Of a DNA stretch of 59,663 nucleotides, positions 26,200 to 34,820 are shown in pieces (positions within the stretch are counted from its first letter, which is position 1; each line of letters opens with the position of its first letter). Source of the DNA: Planctomycetota bacterium (GTDB taxonomy: Bacteria > Planctomycetota > UBA11346); NCBI GenBank assembly GCA_013816485.1, contig JACDEI010000032.1:1-59663 (forward strand), in the 5' to 3' direction. The translations under genes were made by a program, and so were the position numbers. The notes under the pieces are model-generated. The model made no database searches. It worked only from the letters and a program-made list of their open reading frames with translations, and was not told where the DNA came from.

Positions 26200-26371
26200 G
26201 CGGTTTGCGCCTCACGCAGACGTGAGGCGACCGTGACTTCGTCACGGTGTTTCGCTGCGCGAAACCAAACCTGGTCCCCGCTCGTGCGCGCAGGCGCACT
26301 CGGGGGATTGTTGTTCGCGGGCGCTGCCCGCTACGCCCGCCAGGGCCTCTGCCGGCCCTGGACCCGCACGG
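26200..26371. repeat. Composite dispersed repeat, copy 1
   Basis: A run of short hairpins with TTCG or CTGCG apices (CTCACGCAGACGTGAG, CCGTGACTTCGTCACGG, GTTTCGCTGCGCGAAAC) leads into an 86-bp block at 26286-26371. That block recurs at 33103-33188 with only a few differences. It lies between the converging rnr and sialate esterase genes. A fragment (CCTCTGCCGGCCCTGGACCC) is repeated again at 26411-26430. Confidence 0.8.
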
Positions 26372-26443
26372 TTATGACTCCGCTCATGGATGACTGGTGT
26401 ACGGTCTGGGCCTCTGCCGGCCCTGGACCCGCACCTCCTACGT

Positions 26444-26471
26444 GCAACTCCGCACTCCGCACTCCGCACTG
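26444..26471. repeat. Heptamer tandem repeat CGCACTC x4
   Basis: Units GCAACTC, CGCACTC, CGCACTC, CGCACTG, just beyond the stop codon of the sialate esterase gene (minus strand). Confidence 0.85.
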
Positions 26472-26488
26472 TCGTCAGTGCTTGGTCG

Positions 26489-28471
26489 TCAGCGTTGGCC
26501 GGCGGTCGACAGCGGCCAGTCGTCGGTGCGGAACGGGAGCGCCGGTAGGTCGCTGTCGTCGACCAGGTTGACGTCCGGGTGGTCGGCCCAGGCGTAGCGG
26601 ACTGCCACCGGGGTGGCGATCTGTGGATGGCGCAGCGTCACGGTGGTGCCGGTGAGCTTGGTTTCGGCCCACACGAACCGGCGATCGCGTCCGGCGATGG
26701 CGAAGGCGCGTGGTGATTTGCCATCGCGGGTGCGCAGAGCGCTGGCGGTGAAGGTCAGGTGCGCCTCGTTGCCGGCGACGGTCATGGTGTTGAAGCGTGG
26801 ACCGGTCCAGGGAACGGCCTGCTGATGGACCGTGGCCCTGGCCCAGGCGGCGAGGCGTGTGCCGACCGTGTGTTTGTCGCGCGGATGGATGTCGTGCACG
26901 TCACCGACATCGATGGCGGTGACCATGCCGACGCGGTTGATCTCGCCTGCCAGCGCCTGGGCTTCGCGCAACTCGGCCCAGGTGCTCGCACCCGGCTCTG
27001 TCGGCTGTGCGCCGAAACCGGCGAGCTGCACGATGCCGAAGGGGAACTCGCCCTGGCCCCACGCCAGACGCCAGTCGCGGATCAGGGCCGACAACAATGT
27101 GCGGTATTGCTCCGCGCGTTCGACGTTGTTCTCGCCCTGGTACCAGATCACCCCGCGCATGGCGTATGGCACCAACGGCTGGATCATCGCGTTGTTGAGC
27201 GTCGCTGGCACGTGGTGGTGGGTGGTGTGCAGGGGTGGTGGCGGCACCGCAGCGTGCGGATCGAGCGCCAGTTCGACGCCGTAGCGCCAGGCTCCGGCGA
27301 GGGCCACTTCCTTGGCCGCGGCTTTGGACTTCTTTGCGGTCGCCGGTTTGCGTTTGGCAGTTTTTTTCGCCGAGTGCTCGGGGCGCAGCCACATCAGGTC
27401 CGCAGCGCCGGTGAATCCTCCGACACCGCCGCGGTTGAACACCCGTATCGCTAGGGTCAGGGTGCGCTTCGTCACCGCCGTCGCCGGGATGTGGTAACAC
27501 CGCGGCACCATGCGCGGATCGGCGACCTCTGGTTCGATGCCGCCGATGCGTTCACCATTCACGTACACGGTGTCGAAGTGGTCGATCGGGCCGAGCGACA
27601 GCTCCAGCGCCTGGTCCTGCCATTCCGCTGGAAGGTCGACCGTGCGGCGGAACCACACGGCACCTTCACTGGCGAGTCCGGCGCGTTGCCACGGCTGCGG
27701 CAGTTCCATCACGCTCCACCCGTCGTCGTCGAACGAGGACAGATGCCATTTCTTCCGCACGCCGGTGTTGCCAGGATCCTGGTGCCGCGCCTTGGCTTCC
27801 CAGGTCGCGAGCTGTTTCGCGTAGGCTGGTGAATCCGCCTTTGGCAAGGACGCGGGCACGCGGTCGAGGATCGGGCGGGTGGCGTGGTCGCAGTTGAGCG
27901 CGGCGCGGCTCATCCAGGATTCCGCCGGTGTGCCGGCCCACGAGCTGTGGATCAGACCGATGGGGACCTTGAGCGCCCGTTGCAGTTCGACACCGAAGTG
28001 CCACGCCACCGCCGAAAAACGCGCGGCGCTCTCGGCATCGCTGCGGCTCCAGCAGGCGTCTTCCTGCACGTCGTCCTGCGGCGAGGTCGCCCCGGCACGC
28101 GCGACGGTGAACAGGCGGAGATCCGCGATCTCCGCCGCGGCCAGATGACGACCAGCATCAGCGCTGCATGCCAACGGCCATTCCATGTTCGATTGCCCGG
28201 AACAGAGCCAGACCTCGCCGATGGTGACATCGTGGATGGTCGCCGTGGCGTCACCCTGGACCACCAGATCGAGCGCCTGGCCAAGGTAAGGCTCCGCCGC
28301 CAGCGACGGCAGCTTGACCATCCACATGCCCCGGGCATTGGCGACGGTGTCGGCCCCATGCCCGGCCAGGGTCACGCGGATCGCTTGGTTGGGCGCTGAC
28401 CAGCCCCACACGGGAATGGGAAGACGCTGTTGGAGCACCATCCCATCGCTGAACAGTCGTGGGAGCCGCAT
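26489..28471 (-). CDS. Sialate O-acetylesterase-like SGNH hydrolase
   Basis: 660 residues from the ATG at 28471 (MRLPRLFSDGMVLQQRLPIPVWG), the usual opening of mature family members. The SGNH esterase core has the nucleophile motif EVWLCSGQSNMEWPL (Ser near residue 92), SSWAGTPAESW, WYQGENNVERAEQY, and the distal DVHDIHPRDKH with Asp and His of the triad. A galactose-binding-like beta domain is inserted (WSVMELPQPWQRAG to TLAIRVFNRGGVGGF). It contains an odd Lys/Ala-rich insertion around residues 365-385. Most homologues are exported, but no signal peptide is seen here. The likely reaction is removal of O-acetyl groups from sugars; the true substrate is unknown. Confidence 0.88.
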   Translation of the reverse strand: MRLPRLFSDGMVLQQRLPIPVWGWSAPNQAIRVTLAGHGADTVANARGMWMVKLPSLAAEPYLGQALDLVVQGDATATIHDVTIGEVWLCSGQSNMEWPLACSADAGRHLAAAEIADLRLFTVARAGATSPQDDVQEDACWSRSDAESAARFSAVAWHFGVELQRALKVPIGLIHSSWAGTPAESWMSRAALNCDHATRPILDRVPASLPKADSPAYAKQLATWEAKARHQDPGNTGVRKKWHLSSFDDDGWSVMELPQPWQRAGLASEGAVWFRRTVDLPAEWQDQALELSLGPIDHFDTVYVNGERIGGIEPEVADPRMVPRCYHIPATAVTKRTLTLAIRVFNRGGVGGFTGAADLMWLRPEHSAKKTAKRKPATAKKSKAAAKEVALAGAWRYGVELALDPHAAVPPPPLHTTHHHVPATLNNAMIQPLVPYAMRGVIWYQGENNVERAEQYRTLLSALIRDWRLAWGQGEFPFGIVQLAGFGAQPTEPGASTWAELREAQALAGEINRVGMVTAIDVGDVHDIHPRDKHTVGTRLAAWARATVHQQAVPWTGPRFNTMTVAGNEAHLTFTASALRTRDGKSPRAFAIAGRDRRFVWAETKLTGTTVTLRHPQIATPVAVRYAWADHPDVNLVDDSDLPALPFRTDDWPLSTAGQR

Positions 28472-28717
28472 GCTCAGAGATTGAGGGCACCGCACCCGGC
28501 AGGTCAAGGTGCGGTGGGTGCATCCGTTCGCTGGTGCTACCGTACTGCTGCGTCCTGCGTCAGCGTCGGGACCAGGGTGTTGTCCTGGCAGAGCGAATCA
28601 GGCAGCACGACCGGAACTGGACAGGACCGTGGAGCGGTCCACAGTCCCACCTCGCGCCGTCAGTGCAGAGGCATATCATTCGCATTTAACGGACCACCAG
28701 GAACATCGGCACTTCCC

Positions 28718-29476
28718 GTGATCGCCTTCATCTCCGACATCCATGCGAATCTCGCCGCGCTCGAAGCGGTGCTCGCGGACCTCGATGCGGTCGGCACGGT
28801 GGAGCGTATTTACTGCCTGGGTGACGTCGTCGGGTACGGTCCGCAGCCGCGTGAGTGCCTCGATATCGTCGCGTCGCGCTGCAAAATGATCCTGATGGGC
28901 AACCACGAGCACGCGCTGCTCTATGGTGCCTATGGCTTCCACGCCGCGGCCAAACGCGCGATCGACTGGACGCGCGACACCCTGCAGAAGGTCCAGCCCG
29001 CTGCTCAGCGCAAGGCACTGATGGAGCTGTTGCAGAACCTGCCGATCCGTCACGAGATCGACGACATCCTGCTAGTGCACGGCAGCCCGCGCGACCCGGT
29101 GATGGAATACGTGCTCGAAAGCGATCTGTGGGAAGGCTCGGACTCCGACAAGATGGACAGCATCTTCGCCGGCTTCCAACGCCTGTGTTTCGTTGGCCAC
29201 ACCCATCGCCCAGGCGTGTTTACCGAGGACCGTTGTTTCCTCGCAGCGGCGGAGCTGGCGAACGGCTTCGACGTGTCGGACGGCAAGTACCTGATCAACG
29301 TCGGGTCGGTGGGACAGCCGCGCGACCGCAATCCATTGGCCTGCTACACCCTTTTCAGTGGCGAAGCGGTGTACTTCCGCCGGGTGGCGTACGACATCGA
29401 CATCACTGCTGAACGGGTCCGGCGCATCGACCAACTCGATCGCCGATTCGCTGAAAGGCTTTATCGCGGCGAGTAG
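28718..29476 (+). CDS. Calcineurin-like metallophosphoesterase
   Basis: 252 residues from the GTG at 28718. The conserved FISDIHANLAALEAVL motif begins at residue 4, so a longer frame from 28430 is not used. Metal-binding blocks are SDIHAN, CLGDVVGYGPQP, MGNHEHAL, LLVHGSPRDP, and CFVGHTHRPGVF, all intact. The protein is close in layout to the small YfcE/PrpE-type phosphodiesterases found in many bacteria, but its substrate cannot be read from sequence. It is divergent from the sialate esterase gene, and the HPr gene follows after a 259-bp gap rich in hairpins. Confidence 0.9.
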   Translation: MIAFISDIHANLAALEAVLADLDAVGTVERIYCLGDVVGYGPQPRECLDIVASRCKMILMGNHEHALLYGAYGFHAAAKRAIDWTRDTLQKVQPAAQRKALMELLQNLPIRHEIDDILLVHGSPRDPVMEYVLESDLWEGSDSDKMDSIFAGFQRLCFVGHTHRPGVFTEDRCFLAAAELANGFDVSDGKYLINVGSVGQPRDRNPLACYTLFSGEAVYFRRVAYDIDITAERVRRIDQLDRRFAERLYRGE

Positions 29477-29565
29477 ATTGGCGGCGGATGGCCCGACATC
29501 CGCGGCGGACGCGAGCCACGCCTGCGCTCGGTGAGTCACTCGCCCGCATCCAGCCATTTTGCCCC

Positions 29566-29651
29566 CGCTTCCAAGGGGCAGCGCCGAAGGCGCGTTGTTG
29601 GGGTGCCAGCCCTGATGGCGCACCCCAACTTAACAGCACCCCAACTTAACA
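29566..29651. repeat. Tandem 16-bp repeat within a hairpin region
   Basis: The 16-mer GCACCCCAACTTAACA occurs twice in tandem (29620-29635 and 29636-29651). An inverted partner, GTTGGGGTGC, lies at about 29597-29606, so the first copy can pair into a hairpin. A further hairpin, GCGCCGAAGGCGC, precedes it. The element lies in the gap between the phosphoesterase and HPr genes. Confidence 0.75.
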
Positions 29652-29735
29652 GTCTTTTGCTTCCCTGGGCACGGGTGTTAGAAACTGCCCGCCCAGGCGG
29701 GACTACCACCTGAGCGATGAAAGGATCGGATTCGG

Positions 29736-30020
29736 ATGCCCAGGGTCGAGGCGAAGGTGGAGATCAGCAACAAGATGGGGCTGCACGCCCGCCCGTCGAC
29801 CCAGATCGCGACCACTGCCAGCCGCTTCAGCTCGGACATCCACATCGGCAAAGATGAGATGGTGGTCGATGCCAAGAGCGTGCTCGAACTGCTGATGCTG
29901 GCCGCCGAGTGTGGCACCGAACTGGTCATCACCGCCGAAGGCGATGATGCCAAAGTCGCGGTCGCAGCCCTGGTCGAACTGGTCAAAGGACGTTTTGGGG
30001 AACTTGACGTCGATGCCTGA
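29736..30020 (+). CDS. ptsH: Phosphocarrier protein HPr
   Basis: 94 residues. The active-site loop MGLHARPSTQI carries the His phosphorylated by enzyme I. VDAKSVLELLMLAA carries the regulatory Ser region where HPr kinase acts in many phyla. The overall length and the final glycine-containing helix fit the family. No enzyme I, EIIA or HPr kinase is encoded nearby, so it may serve signalling rather than sugar import, as in many PVC bacteria with incomplete PTS. The pgpA start codon overlaps its end by 8 bp, which couples their translation. Confidence 0.93.
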   Translation: MPRVEAKVEISNKMGLHARPSTQIATTASRFSSDIHIGKDEMVVDAKSVLELLMLAAECGTELVITAEGDDAKVAVAALVELVKGRFGELDVDA

Positions 30021-30513
30021 TGCCGCTGCACTCCCGCGGAGTCAGCGCCTGGCGGTGGGTTGCGCCACGGTGTGCGGTATCGGTCGGCTGCGTCCGGGTC
30101 CGGGAACCTGGGCCAGCATCGTCGCCGGTCTGAGCGCCTGGCCGGCCATCGTGTTGTTGCCAACAACGATGCTCACCGTGGTCCTCCTCGTCGCCGTGGC
30201 GGCGGTCACCCTGGTGGGGTGGTGGAGCGCTCCAGCGGCCATGCGTCATTTCGCTTCCGGCGACCCAGGACCAGTGGTGATCGACGAGGTCGCCGGGACC
30301 TGGCTGACCATCGCCCTGGTGCCGGCTTCCACCCTCGCCAGCGCACCGCTCACCAGTGTCCTGCTGGCGGTCCTGCTCTTCCGCGTGTTTGACATCGCCA
30401 AACCATGGCCGGTAGGTTGGTTCGAGCGTTTGCCCGGCGCCGTTGGCATCATGGCCGACGATCTCGCCGCTGGGGCAATCGCTGGAATCCTGGCGGCTGC
30501 GATCCTGCACTAA
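30013..30513 (+). CDS. pgpA: Phosphatidylglycerophosphatase A
   Basis: 166 residues from the ATG at 30013, which overlaps the ptsH stop. The family signatures are VVIDEVAGTWLTIALVP and FRVFDIAKPWPVGWFERLPGAVGIMADDLAAG, including the acidic metal-binding residues. Three to four hydrophobic helices fit an inner-membrane enzyme that dephosphorylates phosphatidylglycerol phosphate in phospholipid synthesis. It sits between ptsH and the SpoIIE-type phosphatase gene, with 11 bp to the latter, so all are probably on one transcript. Confidence 0.93.
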   Translation: MPDAAALPRSQRLAVGCATVCGIGRLRPGPGTWASIVAGLSAWPAIVLLPTTMLTVVLLVAVAAVTLVGWWSAPAAMRHFASGDPGPVVIDEVAGTWLTIALVPASTLASAPLTSVLLAVLLFRVFDIAKPWPVGWFERLPGAVGIMADDLAAGAIAGILAAAILH

Positions 30514-30524
30514 AGGCATTGCCG

Positions 30525-32444
30525 ATGGCCACCCGCCGCAACGAACGTCCCAACACTCAGTCGCGCCCGGCCGCCCGTCCCGCGCCGCGGACCGCCACCG
30601 GGGTGTCGGATGCCGGCCGTCAATCAGGAGTGCACGCGCCGGTCACCAGCTCCGGCATCCATGCGCCGGTCCCGGGTTCCGGTGTGCATACCGCCAGCGG
30701 CTCCGGTCCGCGTTCCGCGGCGATGGATCGTCGTGTTACCGGCAATCGCACGGACGGTTCCGGCGGCAAGGGCAAAGGCAAACAATACGGCCAGCGTGGC
30801 ATGGGCCTGCGCGCCAAGTTCATGTTGGTGCTCGCCGGTGTGACCGCGACGGCGCTGGTCGCACTCGGCGTCACCATGGCGCTGACCACCAATTCATTCC
30901 TCTTCGGTCAGAAGCAGCACTCCGGCGTCGAGATCGCGCGCATGGTCGCACAGATCGGCGTGGCGGTCAACGCGCGCCTGGAGTTCTTCCGCAAACTCAG
31001 GAGCGATCCGTTGTTCCGCGGCGTGGATCTGCCCTCCCCGACGCGCGCCGAGATCGAGCGCGATATCGTGCGCTACCTCGACACCGCGCGCGACTGGACC
31101 GGTCGCGGCACCTTCTCCACCAGCGACATCCTCTCGATCCGTTTTGACTGCCCGTCGATCCCCGAGATCAGTCAGGTCGGCATCGGCGATCTCGAAGAGG
31201 CGATGACCAAGGTCGATGACTTCACCAGCATCTATGTGCCCAAGGTCGGCGGGAAGGTCGTGCTGCCATCCGGCATCAGCGTCCGCGAAGGCATCAAGCG
31301 CGGCGGCAGCGGAGGCGATGTGCCGATCTACCGTTTCAAGATCGCCCTGCCCCAGGAGTTCGGTCAGGCAACGGCCGGCAACGAACCGGCCAACGTGCGT
31401 GTCGACATCGCCATCGAAAGCGTGCAGCGCGTGAGCAAGAACCTCTTTATCACCATCGGTATCGCGGTGTTCATCGCCATTGGTGTGGTGGTGGCAGTGG
31501 CCAACTGGCTGGCCGGCAACATCACCCGTCCACTCGATATGCTGATCGCCGACATGAAAGTGGTCGCGCGTGGCAAGCTGGATCACGAGACCAAAGCCCG
31601 CTCGAACGACGAGATCGGCCTGCTCGCTAGCGAGTTCAACCGCATGACCGGCAATCTTAAGATCGCGCAATCGGCGTTGGTCGAACAGGAGAAGGCCGAG
31701 TACGAACTCTCGATTGCCCGCGAGGTGCAGCGCCAGCTGTTGCCGGCCGAAGCGCCGACCATCATGGGCTACGACAGCGCCGCGTTCTACCAGGGCGCCA
31801 AGGCGGTCTCGGGCGATTACTTCGACTTCATCCCGCTCGGCAACGGCCTGTGGGGCTTCATCATCGCCGACGTATCCGGCAAGGGCATCCCAGGGTCGAT
31901 GGTGATGGCGGTGACGCGCACCATCGTGCGCTTGGTCGCCAACAAATACCTGAACCGCGCAGCCGAGACCCTGAAAGAGACCAATCGTTTGATCTCGAAG
32001 CAGATCAAACGCGGCATGTTCGTCACCGCGTTCTATGCCATCCTCGACGAGAACACCGGCTCGGTGACCTACGCCTCGGCCGGTCACAACCCGATGGTGA
32101 TCTACCGTGCGCGCACCGGCACACATGAACTGGCGACCGGCAAGGGCATCGCACTCGGCTTCAACGAAGGTCCGTTGTTCGACAAGACCATCCAGGAGCA
32201 GACCACCGTCCTGGGTCCGGGCGACACCATGCTGATCTATACCGACGGTTTCCCCGAGGCGATGAATGCTGCCAACGAGGAGTTCGGTGAGGAGAACTTC
32301 TACCAGGTGATCGGCCAGAACGGTCGCCTCGATGCTCGTGGCCAGATCGCCAAACTGGTGGAGGCCATCTCCGGCCACCGTCGTGAAGCCGAGCAGTCCG
32401 ACGACCTCACCATCATCGCCGTCCGCAACGTGGCCTCCGCATGA
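30525..32444 (+). CDS. Membrane RsbU/SpoIIE-type PP2C phosphatase with HAMP domain
   Basis: 639 residues from the ATG at 30525. A disordered N terminus of about 90 residues, rich in Ser/Gly/Pro, contains a diverged VHAPV-type repeat. TM1 is at about 100-120 (FMLVLAGVTATALVALGVTMAL) and TM2 at about 305-328, with a periplasmic sensor between. HAMP (NITRPLDMLIADMKVVARGKLDHE) follows, then the SpoIIE phosphatase domain from about residue 405: AREVQRQLLP, SGDYFDF, DVSGKGIPG, SAGHNPMV, YTDGFPEAMN and SDDLTIIAV, with the metal-binding Asp residues present. It should dephosphorylate an anti-anti-sigma factor or similar STAS protein. The RsbW-like gene overlaps its end by 4 bp. Confidence 0.93.
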   Translation: MATRRNERPNTQSRPAARPAPRTATGVSDAGRQSGVHAPVTSSGIHAPVPGSGVHTASGSGPRSAAMDRRVTGNRTDGSGGKGKGKQYGQRGMGLRAKFMLVLAGVTATALVALGVTMALTTNSFLFGQKQHSGVEIARMVAQIGVAVNARLEFFRKLRSDPLFRGVDLPSPTRAEIERDIVRYLDTARDWTGRGTFSTSDILSIRFDCPSIPEISQVGIGDLEEAMTKVDDFTSIYVPKVGGKVVLPSGISVREGIKRGGSGGDVPIYRFKIALPQEFGQATAGNEPANVRVDIAIESVQRVSKNLFITIGIAVFIAIGVVVAVANWLAGNITRPLDMLIADMKVVARGKLDHETKARSNDEIGLLASEFNRMTGNLKIAQSALVEQEKAEYELSIAREVQRQLLPAEAPTIMGYDSAAFYQGAKAVSGDYFDFIPLGNGLWGFIIADVSGKGIPGSMVMAVTRTIVRLVANKYLNRAAETLKETNRLISKQIKRGMFVTAFYAILDENTGSVTYASAGHNPMVIYRARTGTHELATGKGIALGFNEGPLFDKTIQEQTTVLGPGDTMLIYTDGFPEAMNAANEEFGEENFYQVIGQNGRLDARGQIAKLVEAISGHRREAEQSDDLTIIAVRNVASA

Positions 32445-32869
32445 AGTTCCACCAGCACCTGACCATCAGCAACGACCACGCCTACCTCTCGCAGGTGCGC
32501 GACTTGGTCAGTCGTGGGGTCACGGTCGGTGACTTCCCCAGCCACTTCCTCAACCGTCTGCAAATCGCGGTCGACGAAGCGGTGACCAACATCATCGAAC
32601 ACGGCTACGCCGGTCATGCGCGCGGTTCCGCCCGCATCGAGATCACGGTGGATGTCGACAGCGAACGTTTCCGCATCCAGATCGTCGACACTGGCATGTC
32701 GTTCGACCCCAACCAGATGACCGACGTGGACATCCAGAGTCATGTCGCCGCCGGCAAGGCCGGTGGCCTGGGCGTGTTCCTGATGCGCAAGATCATGGAT
32801 CAGGTCGACTACCAGTACCAGTCAGGCAAGATGAACCAGCTCACGCTGGTCAAACTCAGCGGGAAGTAG
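32441..32869 (+). CDS. RsbW/SpoIIAB-type anti-sigma factor serine kinase
   Basis: 142 residues, GHKL ATPase fold. The N box is VDEAVTNIIEHGY, the G1 box VDTGMSFDPN and the G2 box GGLGVFLMRKIMD. The start codon overlaps the phosphatase stop as ATGA, which strongly implies stoichiometric coupling. Such kinases phosphorylate an anti-anti-sigma protein and hold a partner, often a sigma factor, inactive. Neither a STAS-domain protein nor a sigma factor lies next to it, so the partner is encoded elsewhere. Confidence 0.92.
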   Translation: MKFHQHLTISNDHAYLSQVRDLVSRGVTVGDFPSHFLNRLQIAVDEAVTNIIEHGYAGHARGSARIEITVDVDSERFRIQIVDTGMSFDPNQMTDVDIQSHVAAGKAGGLGVFLMRKIMDQVDYQYQSGKMNQLTLVKLSGK

Positions 32870-32876
32870 GCGCTTT

Positions 32877-33188
32877 AGGCTGCGGCTTGCGCCTCAACCC
32901 GACTCACCGCTGCGCGGTGATCACGTTGATGCGACCCGGCTTCGCCGGGTATTTTGCTGCGCGCTGTTGTCGGACATCAGCAAGCCTGGTCTCCAGCTTC
33001 GCTTGCTGCTCGCGCCGTTGGCGCTGCGGGGCTGCGCTCGCGCTGCGGCCTATCGCAGGCTTTGCCTGCTGTCGGCTTCGCCGACCGGCCTTCGCCCATC
33101 GCGCGCGCAGGCGCGCTCGGGGGATTGTTGTTCGCGGGCGCTGCCCGCTACGCCCGCCAGGGGCTCTGCCGCCCTGGACCCGGCACGG
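32877..33188. repeat. Composite dispersed repeat, copy 2
   Basis: Several hairpins with TTCG or CTGCG tips (TCACCGCTGCGCGGTGA, ACCCGGCTTCGCCGGGT, CAGGCTTTGCCTG, GTCGGCTTCGCCGAC) are followed at 33103-33188 by the 86-bp block also seen at 26286-26371. The element fills most of the gap between the rsbW-like gene and the aminotransferase gene, and may end transcription of the former. Confidence 0.8.
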
Positions 33189-33267
33189 GCTCTAACCGTG
33201 ATCGCTTGCCGATTTGGGTGTGGTGACAACCATGCGCATCGCACCCCGCAACCCGGTACGCAACACT

Positions 33268-34392
33268 ATGAAACTCGCCCAACGTGTCTCGCGCATCGAT
33301 TCCAGCGGCATCCGCAAGATCTTCGATCTGGCGAAGGCGCTCAAGGATCCGATCAACCTCTCCATCGGTCAGCCGGACTTCGCAGTCGCCCAGCCGGTCA
33401 AGGAGGCGGCCATCGCCGCCATCCGCGCCGACAAGAACACCTATACCCAGACGCAGGGCATTCCCGAATTGCGCGAGCTGGTGGTGAAGGATGAGAAGGA
33501 CTACACCGGGCGCGACTATACCGGCGAGCAGGTGCTGATCACCTCGGGCGTCAGCGGTGGGCTGTTCCTGGCGCTGCTCGCGCTCGTCGACGACGGCGAC
33601 GAGGTCATCATCCCTGATCCCTATTTCGTCATGTACAAACACCTGGTGAATCTCTTCGGTGGCAAGCCGGTGTACCTCGACACCTACGACACCGGCTTCG
33701 GCATCGAAGCTGCGCGGCTGGAAAAACTCATCACACCGAAGACCAAGCTGCTGCTGCTCAATAGCCCTGGGAATCCCACCGGCCGCATCTTTCCCAAGAG
33801 CGAACTTGAGGCGATCGCGAAGGTCTGTGCCAAGCACGGCATCACCATCATCAGCGACGAGATCTACCGCACGTTCAGCTACGTGCCGATGACCTCGATG
33901 GCCGAGGTCTATCCCGACACCGTCGTGCTGGTCGGCCACTCCAAATCCTTCGGCATGACCGGCTGGCGTCTCGGTTACGCCTGTGGACCGACGGAGATCA
34001 TCCAAGCGATGACCAAGGTGCAGCAGTACAGCTTCGTCTGTGCGCCCTCGATCGTGCAGTACGCGGCGCTCGCCTGCCCGACGGTCGACAACAGCGCGAA
34101 CATTGCCGCCTATCAGCGCAAACGTGACCTGATGGTCGGCATCCTGTCGAAGCACTTTGAACTCGCTCCGCCTGATGGCGCATTTTATCTATTCGCCAAA
34201 GCGCCCACGGGCCTGACCGGCGACCAGTTCGTCGATCTCGCGATCAAGAACAACCTGCTGATCATCCCCGGCTCGGTGTTCAGCGAACGCGCGTCGCACT
34301 TCCGCATCTGCTACACGGTGCCGGATGAGAAGCTGAAGCAGGGGGCGGAACTGTTGTGTCGTCTGGCTGACGGAGCACAGGCGAAGGGGTGA
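33268..34392 (+). CDS. Class I/II aminotransferase (aspartate aminotransferase-like)
   Basis: 374 residues from the ATG at 33268, chosen because MKLAQRVSRIDSSGIRKIFDLA matches family N termini; an ATG at 33232 adds 12 residues. It is a pyridoxal phosphate enzyme. Motifs are NLSIGQPDF, YTQTQGIPELRELV, LNSPGNPTG, ISDEIYRTFSY and the PLP-binding SKSFGMTGWRLGY (Lys near residue 226). The closing substrate-arginine motif is FRICYTVPDE. The amino donor cannot be read from sequence. It lies downstream of a dispersed repeat and stands apart from the stress-signalling genes. Confidence 0.92.
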   Translation: MKLAQRVSRIDSSGIRKIFDLAKALKDPINLSIGQPDFAVAQPVKEAAIAAIRADKNTYTQTQGIPELRELVVKDEKDYTGRDYTGEQVLITSGVSGGLFLALLALVDDGDEVIIPDPYFVMYKHLVNLFGGKPVYLDTYDTGFGIEAARLEKLITPKTKLLLLNSPGNPTGRIFPKSELEAIAKVCAKHGITIISDEIYRTFSYVPMTSMAEVYPDTVVLVGHSKSFGMTGWRLGYACGPTEIIQAMTKVQQYSFVCAPSIVQYAALACPTVDNSANIAAYQRKRDLMVGILSKHFELAPPDGAFYLFAKAPTGLTGDQFVDLAIKNNLLIIPGSVFSERASHFRICYTVPDEKLKQGAELLCRLADGAQAKG

Positions 34393-34398
34393 CGTTGG

Positions 34399-34677
34399 AT
34401 GCCGATCGACGCGCTCACCATCGCCAACTACCGCTCGATCCGTGAGCTGAGGCTGCCGTTGGGCGGCATCACGGTGCTACTGGGTGCGAACGGGTGCGGC
34501 AAGAGCAACTGCTACCGTGCGGGGCGCCTGCTCCATGCCGCTGCGGCTGGTTCTCGTACGCAGGTGTTGCTCACCACCCATGCCACCTCCCTGGGGGAAA
34601 CCCTGGCCGCGGATGTCGGCGCGGTGATCCATCGCCTTCAGCGCGATGACAAGGGTCGCACGGTTCTGGCCGGATGA
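34399..34677 (+). pseudogene. Internally deleted RecF/AAA_21-like ATPase
   Basis: 92 codons remain. The first 45 read as the N terminus of a predicted SMC/RecF-like ATPase: IDALTIANYRSIRELRLPLGGITVLL and a Walker A loop GANGCGKSN. After YRAGRLLHAAAAG the homology jumps directly to the protein's last strand pair, TQVLLTTHATSLGETLAADVG, normally about 250-300 residues later, and ends RTVLAG. Walker B and the signature motif are gone. The simplest explanation is an in-frame internal deletion. It begins 6 bp after the aminotransferase stop codon. Confidence 0.8.
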
Positions 34678-34820
34678 TCGCGGCGGCATCAGCTGTTCGG
34701 CCCTGGCTGCGGACCGCTTCCGAATCGATTGGATGGGTGGACAGCGTGGTGATTGTTGCACGCCGTGCCGCCTTCCCAGGGAGCTATCGGATTGCTGCTC
34801 GTCACTCGGAGCATGTTCAT

